From Erythrobacter sp. EC-HK427 (GTDB taxonomy: Bacteria > Pseudomonadota > Alphaproteobacteria > Sphingomonadales > Sphingomonadaceae): a stretch of DNA of 64,000 bases. The stretch spans positions 2,067,663 to 2,131,662 of the forward strand of contig NZ_LR701479.1 of NCBI RefSeq assembly GCF_902498745.1, written 5' to 3'. Below are positions 26,191-34,823 of the stretch, piece after piece (position 1 is the first letter of the stretch; every line of letters begins with the position of its first letter). Position numbers and translations under genes: made by a program. A model generated the notes under the pieces. It was not told the origin of the DNA, did no database searches, and worked only from the letters and a program-made list of their open reading frames with translations.

Positions 26191-27021
26191 ATGAACCCCC
26201 GCATGGACGCTGTGCTTTCCACCATCTGGAGCCCGCTGCGCGATACCGCGCCGATGGCGCTGTTCTTTATCCTGCTGGCCGTGATCGTGAAACGCGCCGC
26301 GATCCTCGAAGCGATGCGCCGCGTGCGCCGCGAGGCGACCACCAATGTGCTGCTATTTGCGATCAACAGCATGATTGTCGCGCCGCTGGTGGCGATCCCG
26401 TTTCTCACCATCACCGGCATCGTTGACGGCGAGCGCTGGTTTGCCGGGTTCTGGGCGGGAGTGCCGGGCGTGGTCGTCTTGCTCGTCACCATCCTGCTGA
26501 TCGATCTGGTCGCCTATTGGCGGCACCGGCTGGAACATCATCCCGCGCTCTGGCGCTATCACGCAACCCACCATGCTGACACCGCGATCCACTGGCTGAG
26601 CGTCCATCGCAAGCATCCGGTCGGCAAGGCGCTGTCGATGCTGGTCGATTTGCTGCTGGTGCTGGCGCTGGGTCTGCCTGTCTGGGCGATTGTGCTGGCG
26701 GGTGTGATCCGGACCTGGTGGGGCACGTTCATCCATGCCGATGTACCGTGGACCTTGGGCCCGCTCGGCAAAGTGCTGATTTCTCCCGCCGCGCACCGGT
26801 TGCACCATATCCGCGATGAAGCGCTGATGGGCACCAATTACGGCAACACCGTCACCCTGTGGGACAGGCTCTTCGGCACCTATGTCGACCCTGCCCCCTA
26901 TATCGATTGCGAAACCGGCATCGAAGAGGGCACGCGCGGCTTGCTTGGGGAACTCGCGCGGCCGTGGGAGAAGCGGTATCGCGCGGACGCCACCCTAGCG
27001 GGCGAGGCCGGAGCCGCCTGA
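26191..27021 (+). CDS. Sterol desaturase / fatty acid hydroxylase family protein
   Basis: A 276-aa membrane di-iron enzyme. Histidine boxes are HRLEHH, HATHHAD, SVHRKHP and HRLHHIRD, between four or so membrane segments. The family hydroxylates or desaturates lipids, sterols or carotenoids; the substrate here is unknown. It starts 33 bases after the helicase and may be co-transcribed with it, which gives no functional clue. Confidence 0.88.
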   Translation: MNPRMDAVLSTIWSPLRDTAPMALFFILLAVIVKRAAILEAMRRVRREATTNVLLFAINSMIVAPLVAIPFLTITGIVDGERWFAGFWAGVPGVVVLLVTILLIDLVAYWRHRLEHHPALWRYHATHHADTAIHWLSVHRKHPVGKALSMLVDLLLVLALGLPVWAIVLAGVIRTWWGTFIHADVPWTLGPLGKVLISPAAHRLHHIRDEALMGTNYGNTVTLWDRLFGTYVDPAPYIDCETGIEEGTRGLLGELARPWEKRYRADATLAGEAGAA

Positions 27022-27103
27022 TCGCTGCATAATTGGCGGAACTGTTGCCGAGGGGCGGATTTGGTATGGTAGCCACCATCCAGACCGAACCGAGGAACCC
27101 GCC

Positions 27104-28090
27104 ATGCCTGATATCACCCGCCGTAGCCTGCTCGCCGGAACCGCTGCCTTGGGCGCGGTCGCTGCCACCGGCGTGCGGGCGCAGGAGGCCTACACGCCGC
27201 GCAATCTGAGCGGCACTTCGGTGCTGATCACCGGCTGTTCGTCGGGCTTCGGGCGACTGGGGGCGGAGCATTATGCGCGGGCCGGTGCGAAGGTTTTCGC
27301 CACCATGCGCAATCTGCCGCGTCCCGAAGGTGCCGAACTGGCCGGACTGGCCGCAGCCGAGGGGCTGGACATCCACATCCTCGAAATCGACGTGCTCTCC
27401 GATGAAAGCGTTGCAGCGGGCGTCGCCGAGGCGGAGCGCATCAATGGCGGGCCGCTCGATGTGCTCGTCAACAATGCCGGCATCGGCATTACCGGCCCTG
27501 CCGAGGTGCAGGACATGGAAGCGACGCGGTTGATTTTCGACACCAATGTTTTCGGTTGCCAGCGCATGGTGCGCGCGGTGCTGCCGGGAATGCGCGCGGC
27601 AGGGAGGGGGCTGATTATCCCCATCAGCAGCCAGCTGGGCCGCGTAATCGTGCCCTATTCGGGGCATTACTCCGCCACCAAATTCGCGCTGGAAGCGATG
27701 GGCGAACAACTCGCCTACGAACTCGTGCCGCACGGCATCGACGTGGCGATTGTCGAACCCGGCGGCTACCCGACTGATGTGTGGGTCAACCGCAATATCT
27801 ACACGCGCAGCTTGCGCGAACGGGCGGAGGAGCGGCACACTTCGGGCTATTCGGCAGTCGTGAGCCGCATGGGCGAGGAAGACGGCTCAGGCCGCAGCGC
27901 CGACCCGATGGACGTCCCCCGCGCCATCGAACAACTCATTGCTATGGCCCCGGGCACACGGCCCCTGCGGATGCCGGTAAGCGGCGGCTTCGTGCCGCAG
28001 ACAGAGATCAACCGCGTGACCGCAGAAACGCAAGTGGGTTGGCTCGGACAGAGCGGGTTCGGGGATGCGATACGGGCGGTGCATGACTAG
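27104..28090 (+). CDS. SDR-family oxidoreductase with Tat signal
   Basis: A 328-aa NAD(P)-dependent short-chain dehydrogenase. The cofactor motif is TGCSSGFG (43-50), the NNAG motif is in LVNNAGIGITG, and the catalytic set is Ser175 or Ser176, Tyr189 and Lys193 (HYSATK). The N-terminus, ITRRSLLAGTAALGAVAATGVRAQ, is a good twin-arginine signal, cleaved near residue 27, so the folded enzyme with bound cofactor would be exported. Exported SDRs are uncommon. Substrate unknown. Overlaps the convergent DMT transporter by four bases. Confidence 0.85.
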   Translation: MPDITRRSLLAGTAALGAVAATGVRAQEAYTPRNLSGTSVLITGCSSGFGRLGAEHYARAGAKVFATMRNLPRPEGAELAGLAAAEGLDIHILEIDVLSDESVAAGVAEAERINGGPLDVLVNNAGIGITGPAEVQDMEATRLIFDTNVFGCQRMVRAVLPGMRAAGRGLIIPISSQLGRVIVPYSGHYSATKFALEAMGEQLAYELVPHGIDVAIVEPGGYPTDVWVNRNIYTRSLRERAEERHTSGYSAVVSRMGEEDGSGRSADPMDVPRAIEQLIAMAPGTRPLRMPVSGGFVPQTEINRVTAETQVGWLGQSGFGDAIRAVHD

Positions 28091-28974
28091 AGCCTGGGCC
28101 GCACCAGCAGTCCCTTAAAGAAGGTCGCGCTCGGGCGGATCGTGATAACGAGCACACCTGCTACCGCCAAAGCTCCGCCCACCAGCATCAGCCCGCTCAC
28201 CTCGTCACCGGTAATGCTTGCGCCCATCAGGATGGTGAAAATCGGCGTCAGCAGCGTGATCGGTGCGACGACGCCCGCCTCGTTGCGTTGCAGGACATGG
28301 AAATAGGCGGTGTGTGCGAAGACCGAGACGACGAGCCCCGAAAAGGCAAGCGATGCGCCGAATGGCAGCGGCGCGGCGGTGACCGCGCCGACCTGACCTT
28401 GTTCCAGCAATAGGCTTAGCGGGAACAGCAACAATGTCGAAAAGAACCCCGCCCACGCCATCAGGCGGAGAGGGGAAAGGTCGATTTGCTTTAGATAGAC
28501 CGATCCGAGCGCGCCGACGAACGCTCCGGCAAAGATAAAGAGCAATCCTGTGCTGTTCGCCCATCCGGCGGGAGAGGCCACTGCGAGCAGCACGCCTGCC
28601 AGCGCCAGCGCAATGCCGATCCCGCGCCGCCAACGGACTTTCTCGCCAAGGATCACGATGGCCAGCAACACCGTCATCGGAGCACCGGACAGTTGCACGA
28701 TGGCGGCCGAGGAAGGGGTGGCATCCTGCAAGCCGACAAACATGAGCGCAAAGCCGAGCCCGCTGACAGACGTGGTCACCAAAGCGACCCGCCACCAGTC
28801 CTTCCCCGGCCATTGCAGCCACGGAATGAGCGCCGCGACGACGACCAGCGAGCGCAGCGCAGCAAAGAACAGCGGCGGAACGGCGAGATCGGTAACGACA
28901 ATCCGGCTGACAATAACGTTCGCCGCCCAGATGACGCAGAGCAAGACGAGGAGGGCGATATCGCGAAAGGGCAT
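28087..28974 (-). CDS. EamA/RhaT-family DMT transporter
   Basis: A 295-aa inner-membrane protein with ten predicted helices in two EamA repeats (residues about 5-140 and 150-285), each starting with a hydrophobic segment followed by a short loop. The family exports amino acids, metabolites or drugs; there is no specificity clue. It is a stand-alone gene, convergent with the SDR. Confidence 0.85.
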   Translation of the reverse strand: MPFRDIALLVLLCVIWAANVIVSRIVVTDLAVPPLFFAALRSLVVVAALIPWLQWPGKDWWRVALVTTSVSGLGFALMFVGLQDATPSSAAIVQLSGAPMTVLLAIVILGEKVRWRRGIGIALALAGVLLAVASPAGWANSTGLLFIFAGAFVGALGSVYLKQIDLSPLRLMAWAGFFSTLLLFPLSLLLEQGQVGAVTAAPLPFGASLAFSGLVVSVFAHTAYFHVLQRNEAGVVAPITLLTPIFTILMGASITGDEVSGLMLVGGALAVAGVLVITIRPSATFFKGLLVRPRL

Positions 28975-29090
28975 GGGGAGCGATTAGCAGGGGTTTCCAG
29001 AAAAGCGGAGTGCGCTTGCTGCAACATCAATTGATTGTACGAAACTCGCCGTTGATCTCTTCGAGACACCGCCCGCTGCCTGCTTCACAC

Positions 29091-31379
29091 TCACCCCAAA
29101 CTCACAAAGCTATCAATCACCCGCTTTTCGCCCGCGTGGTCGAAGGCGATCAGCAGCTTGTTGCCTTCCTGCCCCGTCACCTCGCCATAGCCGAATTTCT
29201 CGTGGAAGACGCGCATTCCTACGGTGATGTCGGTGCGGGGCCGCGAGGCGAAGCTGGCGGCGCTGCTGGTGCTTTCGCGCACACGTTGCTGCTTCGTGTC
29301 ATAGCCTGTCGCCAATGCCCGTTGCCAGCCGGGGCCGCGTGCGGAGGAGCGTTCGGGGCGGCTTTGTGAAACATGCGCGAAGGGGTCTTCGCTCTCGCTC
29401 CAATTGGCTTGCCACAGCGATTTGCCGCCCGTCATCGTGGTTTCCACCTCGATCTGCTCTTCCGGCAATTCCTCGACAAAGCGGCTGGGGATGGAGCTGT
29501 TCCACTGGCCAAAAATCCGCCGGTTCGCCGCGTGCAGGATCGTGCATTTGCGCCGCGCGCGGGTGATCGCGACATAGGCGAGGCGGCGTTCCTCCTCCAG
29601 GCTGGCGAGCCCGCCTTCGTCGAGTGACCGCTGGCTGGGGAATACGCCTTCCTCCCAGCCGGGCAGGAAGACGTGGTCAAACTCCAGCCCCTTTGCCGCG
29701 TGCATCGTCATGATGGTGACCTTCTCGCCATCATCGCGCGCGTCATTGTCCATCACCAACGCGACGTGTTCGAGGAAGTCTTCGAGCGTTTCGTATTCCT
29801 CCATCGCGCGTGCGAGTTCGGTGAGGTTCTCCGCGCGGCCCGCGGCCTCGGGCGAGCGGTCTGCTTTCAGCATCGCGTCATAGCCCGATTCCTCCAGCAC
29901 GGCGCGCATCAGGTCAGCAGGCGTCACTGCCTCCGCCATCGCGCGCCATTGGACGAACAGCCGCATAAGATTGGCGATAGTGCCGCGCGCACGGGCGGGC
30001 AGATCGTCGCTATCGGCCAGTTCCAGCCCGGCTGCGGCGAGCGGTTGGCCGGTACGGCGGGCGTGCTGGTACATCTTCTCCAGCGTTTTATCGCCAAGCC
30101 CGCGCTTGGGCTGGTTGTAGATCCGCTCGAACGCCAGATCGTCCGCCGGCTGCGCGATCACCCGCAGATAGGCCAGCGCATCGCGGATTTCGGCGCGTTC
30201 GTAGAACCTGAAGCCGCCGACGATCCTGTAGGAAAGCCCGATCTGGATGAAGCGGTCTTCAAATTCGCGAGTCTGGTATTGCGCGCGTACGAGGATGGCG
30301 ATCTGGTCGAGCCCCAGCCCCTCGCGCTCCAGCCGCTCGATTTCCTCTCCGACGCGCCTTGCTTCCTCGGGTGCGTCCCACACGCCGATGACGCGCACTT
30401 TCGGGCCTTCGGGCAGCTGCGTCCACAGCGTCTTGCCCAGCCGCTGGCTGTTCGCCGCGATCAGCCCGCTGGCGGCGGCGAGGATTTGCGGGGTGGAGCG
30501 GTAATTCTGTTCCAGCTTGATGACTTTCGCGCCGGGAAAATCCTTGTCAAACCGCAGGATATTGGCGACCTCTGCCCCGCGCCATGAATAGATCGACTGG
30601 TCGTCATCCCCCACCACGCAGATATTTTTTCGGCTCTGCGCGATCAGGCGGAGCCACAGATACTGGACGGCGTTGGTATCCTGATACTCGTCCACCAGCA
30701 CATATTTGAACCGCTGGCGATATTGCTCCAGCACGTCGTGATGCTGGCGGAAAATGGTGAGGACGTGCAGCAGCAGGTCGCCGAAATCGCAGGCGTTGAG
30801 GCTGATCAGCCGCGCCTGATAGAGGCGGTAGATCTCCTGCCCCCGGCCATTGGCGTAGCTTTCATTGTCCACCGGCGTCAGGTCGGCCGGAGTCAGCCCC
30901 TTGTTCTTCCAGCTATCGATCAGCCCCGCAAGCTGGCGCGGCGGCCAGCGCTTCTCGTCAATCTCGTGTTCGCGGATCAGCGTTTTGAGCAGGCGCAGCT
31001 GGTCGTCGGTGTCGATGATGGTGAAATTGCTTTTCAGATCGACCAATTCGGCATGGCGGCGCAGCATTTTCGCGCCGACCGAGTGGAAGGTGCCGAGCCA
31101 CGGCATCCCTTCAAGCGCGCCGCCGGTCAGCCTGCCCACCCGCTCACGCATTTCACGCGCAGCCTTGTTGGTAAAGGTGACGCAGAGGATTTCGCTCGGC
31201 CACGCCAGCCGCTCGCGAACGATATGGGCGAGGCGATGGGTAAGCGCGGCGGTTTTGCCCGTGCCCGCACCCGCCAGCATCAGCACAGGGCCTTCGGTCG
31301 TCAGCACAGCCTCGCGCTGCGGATCGTTCAAGTGCGCCAGCCATTCGGGCGTGGGGGAGAGGGCAGGGGGAGTCGTCAC
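29091..31379 (-). CDS. uvrD: ATP-dependent DNA helicase UvrD/PcrA
   Basis: 3'-5' superfamily 1 helicase for nucleotide excision and mismatch repair. From the GTG at 31379 the protein has 762 aa. Walker A is GAGTGKT (37-43), then FTNKAAREMRERV, DEYQDTN, VGDDDQSIYSWRGA, LEQNYRST, TMHAAKGLEFDHVFLPGWEEG and VAITRARR. The C-terminal end (HEKFGYGEVTGQEGNKLLIAFD) is the Tudor-like RNA polymerase-interacting domain of the UvrD/PcrA family. No ATG exists near the N-terminus; the longer frame runs into rsmD, so GTG is chosen. Confidence 0.94.
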   Translation of the reverse strand: MTTPPALSPTPEWLAHLNDPQREAVLTTEGPVLMLAGAGTGKTAALTHRLAHIVRERLAWPSEILCVTFTNKAAREMRERVGRLTGGALEGMPWLGTFHSVGAKMLRRHAELVDLKSNFTIIDTDDQLRLLKTLIREHEIDEKRWPPRQLAGLIDSWKNKGLTPADLTPVDNESYANGRGQEIYRLYQARLISLNACDFGDLLLHVLTIFRQHHDVLEQYRQRFKYVLVDEYQDTNAVQYLWLRLIAQSRKNICVVGDDDQSIYSWRGAEVANILRFDKDFPGAKVIKLEQNYRSTPQILAAASGLIAANSQRLGKTLWTQLPEGPKVRVIGVWDAPEEARRVGEEIERLEREGLGLDQIAILVRAQYQTREFEDRFIQIGLSYRIVGGFRFYERAEIRDALAYLRVIAQPADDLAFERIYNQPKRGLGDKTLEKMYQHARRTGQPLAAAGLELADSDDLPARARGTIANLMRLFVQWRAMAEAVTPADLMRAVLEESGYDAMLKADRSPEAAGRAENLTELARAMEEYETLEDFLEHVALVMDNDARDDGEKVTIMTMHAAKGLEFDHVFLPGWEEGVFPSQRSLDEGGLASLEEERRLAYVAITRARRKCTILHAANRRIFGQWNSSIPSRFVEELPEEQIEVETTMTGGKSLWQANWSESEDPFAHVSQSRPERSSARGPGWQRALATGYDTKQQRVRESTSSAASFASRPRTDITVGMRVFHEKFGYGEVTGQEGNKLLIAFDHAGEKRVIDSFVSLG

Positions 31380-31429
31380 CGGTGAACAGGTAGAGAACGC
31401 GTGTGTTGCCCGCAAGGGCGGCGCGGGCC

Positions 31430-31975
31430 TTATTCGGGCATCCTGAAGAACACCAGCTTCGCCGCGCCCACCTTGCGTTCGGATTCCACCTCCAGGCGGC
31501 GCACCTGCGCGTCTTCCTTGACGCCGATTTCCAGCGTGACCCATGTCGCCGGGCCAATCCAGCCGAGCCGGACCAGCTTGTCGATCGCCACCGCGCCCGC
31601 GCCGGATTTGTAGGGCGGATCGAGCATGATAAGGTCAAGCGGCTGCTTCGCTGGGCCGAGGCTGAGCACCGATGCCGCCATCACATCGCATTGGGCCTGC
31701 GCGCGCAAAGCGGCGATATTCTTGCGCAGCGCGCGGATGGCGGCGGCGTCCTGCTCGACAAACAGGCAATGCGCCGCACCCCGGCTCAGCGCCTCCAGCC
31801 CGAGCGCGCCGGAGCCTGCGAACAGGTCGGCGACGCGCAGATCGGCAAAGCTGCCAAGCCGGCTGGTGAGCATGGAGAACAGCGTTTCGCGCGTCCGGTC
31901 AGATGTGGGCCGCGTGGCATCGCCCGGCGGCGCGGTGAGCGGGCGGCGCTTCCATTCCCCGGCGATGATTCTCAT
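31430..31975 (-). CDS. rsmD: 16S rRNA (guanine(966)-N(2))-methyltransferase
   Basis: Methylates G966 of 16S rRNA using SAM. The 181-aa protein starts MRIIAGEWKRRPL, with the SAM motif DLFAGSGALGLEALSRGA (51-68) and the catalytic DPPY at 119-122. The ATG at 31975 overlaps the upstream pseudouridine synthase stop (ATGA), so the two rRNA modification genes are coupled. Confidence 0.95.
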   Translation of the reverse strand: MRIIAGEWKRRPLTAPPGDATRPTSDRTRETLFSMLTSRLGSFADLRVADLFAGSGALGLEALSRGAAHCLFVEQDAAAIRALRKNIAALRAQAQCDVMAASVLSLGPAKQPLDLIMLDPPYKSGAGAVAIDKLVRLGWIGPATWVTLEIGVKEDAQVRRLEVESERKVGAAKLVFFRMPE

Positions 31976-32724
31976 GATGCAAGGCTCGCGCGGAACCGCT
32001 CGACATCTTCCTTGCCGATTTCCACCGCTGCACCGCGCGGCAAGTCGGCGAGGCCGAAGGGGCCGTAGGCGGTGCGGATCAGCCGGTTCACTTTCAGCCC
32101 GAAATGTTCGAGCACGCGGCGCACTTCGCGGTTCTTGCCTTCGGTGAGCGTCAGCTCGATCCACTGGTTCTGGCCAGTGCGGCGTTCCAGATTGGCATCG
32201 ATCCGGTCATACCGCATTCCGTCCACTTCGACGCCCTCGATCAGCGTTTCGAGCTGTTCCTGCGAGATATCGCCAAAGGTGCGCGCGCGGTAGGTGCGCG
32301 GGATTTCGCTGCTCGGCAATTCCATTTGCCGCTTCAGGCCGCCATCATTGGTGAGCAGCAGCAGCCCTTCGGTATTCATATCCAGCCGCCCGACCGGCAT
32401 CATCCGGGGCGTGCCCTGCGGCAAGGCATTGCGCAAGGCGGCGTAGATCGTCGGGCGGCCGGAGAAATCGCGCTCTGCCGTCAGCAGGCCGGTGGGCTTG
32501 TGAAAGGCGAACAGCCGCGTGCGCTCGGGCTTGGCGACCGGTTTGCCGTCCACCGTCACGCCGTTGAGGCTGGTGAGGAAGGTGGCGGGCGAGGTGACAA
32601 AGTCCTCGCCGATCTTGATGCGCCGATCTTCGATCATCCGCTCGATTTCACGGCGGCTGGCAACACCCGCACGGGCGAGCAATTTGGCGATGCGGTCGCC
32701 CTCGGGGCGTTCATTTTCGGACAT
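31972..32724 (-). CDS. rluB: 23S rRNA pseudouridine synthase, RluB/RsuA family
   Basis: Converts uridine to pseudouridine in rRNA. The 250-aa protein has an N-terminal S4 RNA-binding domain (RIAKLLARAGVASRREIERMI) and the catalytic aspartate in PVGRLDMNTEGLLLLTNDG. GKNREVRRVLEHFGLKVNRLIRTAYGPF is the RsuA-family C-terminal motif. The start at 32724 (MSENERPEGD) is preferred over 32769 because the extra 15 residues precede the domain and an AAGGG lies upstream. RluB versus RluE/RsuA specificity is by similarity only. Confidence 0.88.
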   Translation of the reverse strand: MSENERPEGDRIAKLLARAGVASRREIERMIEDRRIKIGEDFVTSPATFLTSLNGVTVDGKPVAKPERTRLFAFHKPTGLLTAERDFSGRPTIYAALRNALPQGTPRMMPVGRLDMNTEGLLLLTNDGGLKRQMELPSSEIPRTYRARTFGDISQEQLETLIEGVEVDGMRYDRIDANLERRTGQNQWIELTLTEGKNREVRRVLEHFGLKVNRLIRTAYGPFGLADLPRGAAVEIGKEDVERFRASLAS

Positions 32725-32823
32725 AGCACGGCCCTTATCCGCAGAGAGCCCGTTCATCCAGCCTTCCATTGCGATGGTTTAGCAGTATTGCGAACAAGGA
32801 CATGATTTCGGGGAGTGTCAAAA

Positions 32824-34680
32824 ATGGCTGAGGCCGCCGTGGAGACAAAGAAAAAGCCGGGCTGGGGAACGCTGTTCCGTTCCTTACGCAATCCCAAGAG
32901 TGGCTTCATGGTGCTGTTCGGTTTTGCCCAAGGCCTGCCCCCCGCGCTGTTTCTCGGCACGCTCTATGCGTGGCTGAGCGAGGCAGAGGTCGATCTGGAA
33001 ACGATGGGCGTGTTCAGCCTTGTCGGCCTTGCCTATGCCTTCCAGTTCCTCTGGTCGCCGCTGCTCGACAAGGTCGATATTCCGGGGCTGAGTAAATTGG
33101 GCAAGCGCAAGCAGTGGATTGCGCCGATGCAGCTGATTATCGGCATTGCGCTGGTTGTGATGAGCACGCTCGACCCCAAGAATGCGCTCGCATGGTTCAG
33201 CCTTCTGGCCGCCATCGGGGCCTTTGCGAGCGCGACGCAGGATATCGGCATCAATGCCTGGCGCATCGATGTCGCGGACGAGGATGCAACGCTCGACATC
33301 CTCTCTACGCTGACGCAAATGGGCTTTCGCCTTGCTTCGCTGGTAGGCGGAGCATTCGGCCTTATTTGGGCAGACCGCTACGGCTGGCCTTTCGTTTACG
33401 TCCTGTTCGGCGGCTTTATGCTGGTGATCGGCCTTGCCGCGCTGTTTGCGCCCGACGCCCGCGTGTCGGACGACCGCGCGGCCAATGCCGCCGCCAATCG
33501 GGACGAAGTGGCAGAACTCTACAATCCCGGGGAAGTGACCGGGGAAGTGCGCAACCGCGCGCTGCTTGCAGTGGGTGTGCTTTGGGCGTGGGCGATCCTG
33601 ATCGTAATCATCTTCATGACCCGCTCCATGACCGGCACCGCTCCCATCACCCCTACATGGAGTTTCAGCCTTTTCGGGACGGAGCGCAGTTTCAACATCA
33701 GTTGGCTATTGGGAATGTTGCCTTCGGGCGAGAGCGGTCGGCCAGACCCAACCGAATTTACCGCGATCTTCGGCCCGCTTATCGTGCTGGCGACAATCGT
33801 GCTGCCCGCCTTCATCGCCGCATGGGTGGCAAAGGAGCAGCGTGACGGGGTGAATGTCATCGCAGCTTCTTCCGGTGCGGTTTCGGACTATGATGTGAAG
33901 TGGACAGATCATCTTTACCGCGCGCTGGTGCTGCCGCTGGTCGAGTTTGTCAGCCGCATGGGCTGGTCGCTGATGCTGATCCTCGCGCTGGTACTGACCT
34001 ATCGCATCACCGATTCGGTGTGGGGCGTGTTCGCCTATCCATTCTATCTCGGCGAGCTGGGATACACCGGAGAGGACGTCGCGTTTGCCTCGAAGATCCT
34101 CGGCATCATCGCCATCCTGCTCGGCCTCGCGCTGGGCGGCTGGCTGATTACCGTGTTCGGGCGGATGTTCATGCTGACCTTCGGGGCGATCATTGCGGCG
34201 GCAACAAACCTGCTCTATGCCAACCTCGCCGTGGGCGGCGCAGCGATGCAAGCGGCGAGCGATGCGATCGGCTTCACCTGGCTGGTCGATAATTTCGCCG
34301 CATGGGTGGCCCCGCTATTCTTCGTGGCCGCTCCGCCATCCGAAGGGCTGGCGAAGCTCGCCTTCACGATCTTCTGGGAGAACCTCGCCATCGGCATTGC
34401 GGGGGCTGCCTATATCGCGTGGCTCAGTTCCATCGTGGCGAAGAAATACGCCGCCGTGCAATTCGCGCTGCTCGCCTCGCTTACGCTGCTGATCGGTACG
34501 CTGGGGCGCGGCGCGCTGGGCCAGATGATCGAGGATCGCGGCTATTACTACGTCTTTATCTTCACCGCGCTGATCGGCCTTGTGGCGGTAGTGTTGTGCG
34601 CGATGGAATGGATAAGGGTCATCCGCACCGGCAGAGATAGCGGCGTGGTGCAGCCGGACGCCCATATGGTGGCGGGGTAG
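32824..34680 (+). CDS. ampG: AmpG-like MFS permease
   Basis: A 618-aa inner-membrane major facilitator resembling the muropeptide permease AmpG, which imports GlcNAc-anhydroMurNAc peptides for cell-wall recycling. The N-terminal signature GFAQGLPPALFLGTLYAWLSE, then GLAYAFQFLWSPLLDKV and ASATQDIGINAWRIDV, fit AmpG. It is longer than E. coli AmpG (491 aa) because of insertions around residues 225-330. The ATG at 32824 has GGGGAG nine bases upstream. Confidence 0.85.
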   Translation: MAEAAVETKKKPGWGTLFRSLRNPKSGFMVLFGFAQGLPPALFLGTLYAWLSEAEVDLETMGVFSLVGLAYAFQFLWSPLLDKVDIPGLSKLGKRKQWIAPMQLIIGIALVVMSTLDPKNALAWFSLLAAIGAFASATQDIGINAWRIDVADEDATLDILSTLTQMGFRLASLVGGAFGLIWADRYGWPFVYVLFGGFMLVIGLAALFAPDARVSDDRAANAAANRDEVAELYNPGEVTGEVRNRALLAVGVLWAWAILIVIIFMTRSMTGTAPITPTWSFSLFGTERSFNISWLLGMLPSGESGRPDPTEFTAIFGPLIVLATIVLPAFIAAWVAKEQRDGVNVIAASSGAVSDYDVKWTDHLYRALVLPLVEFVSRMGWSLMLILALVLTYRITDSVWGVFAYPFYLGELGYTGEDVAFASKILGIIAILLGLALGGWLITVFGRMFMLTFGAIIAAATNLLYANLAVGGAAMQAASDAIGFTWLVDNFAAWVAPLFFVAAPPSEGLAKLAFTIFWENLAIGIAGAAYIAWLSSIVAKKYAAVQFALLASLTLLIGTLGRGALGQMIEDRGYYYVFIFTALIGLVAVVLCAMEWIRVIRTGRDSGVVQPDAHMVAG

Positions 34681-34700
34681 GGTTGGGCTCTCCTAACTAA

Positions 34701-34816
34701 ACCCCGCTTGTCCTGAGCCTGTCGAAGGACTGTTTTTCTTTCTGACTAGCGCCTAGGGCCGAAGAAAGTGCAGCCGTTGGCCTAGGGCCAGCTTCGCTTC
34801 CGACAGGCTCAGGGCA
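34701..34816. repeat. Interspersed repeat with CCTGAGCCTGTCGAAGG arms
   Basis: TCCTGAGCCTGTCGAAGGA (34711-34729) is opposed by CTTCCGACAGGCTCAGGGCA near 34797-34816, with an inner CCTAGGGCC repeat. This is the common sphingomonad intergenic palindrome built on CCTGAGC-TGTCGAAGG. A partial, inverted relative lies at 47761-47800. It separates ampG and folC, which converge. Confidence 0.7.
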
Positions 34817-34823
34817 GTCGGAT

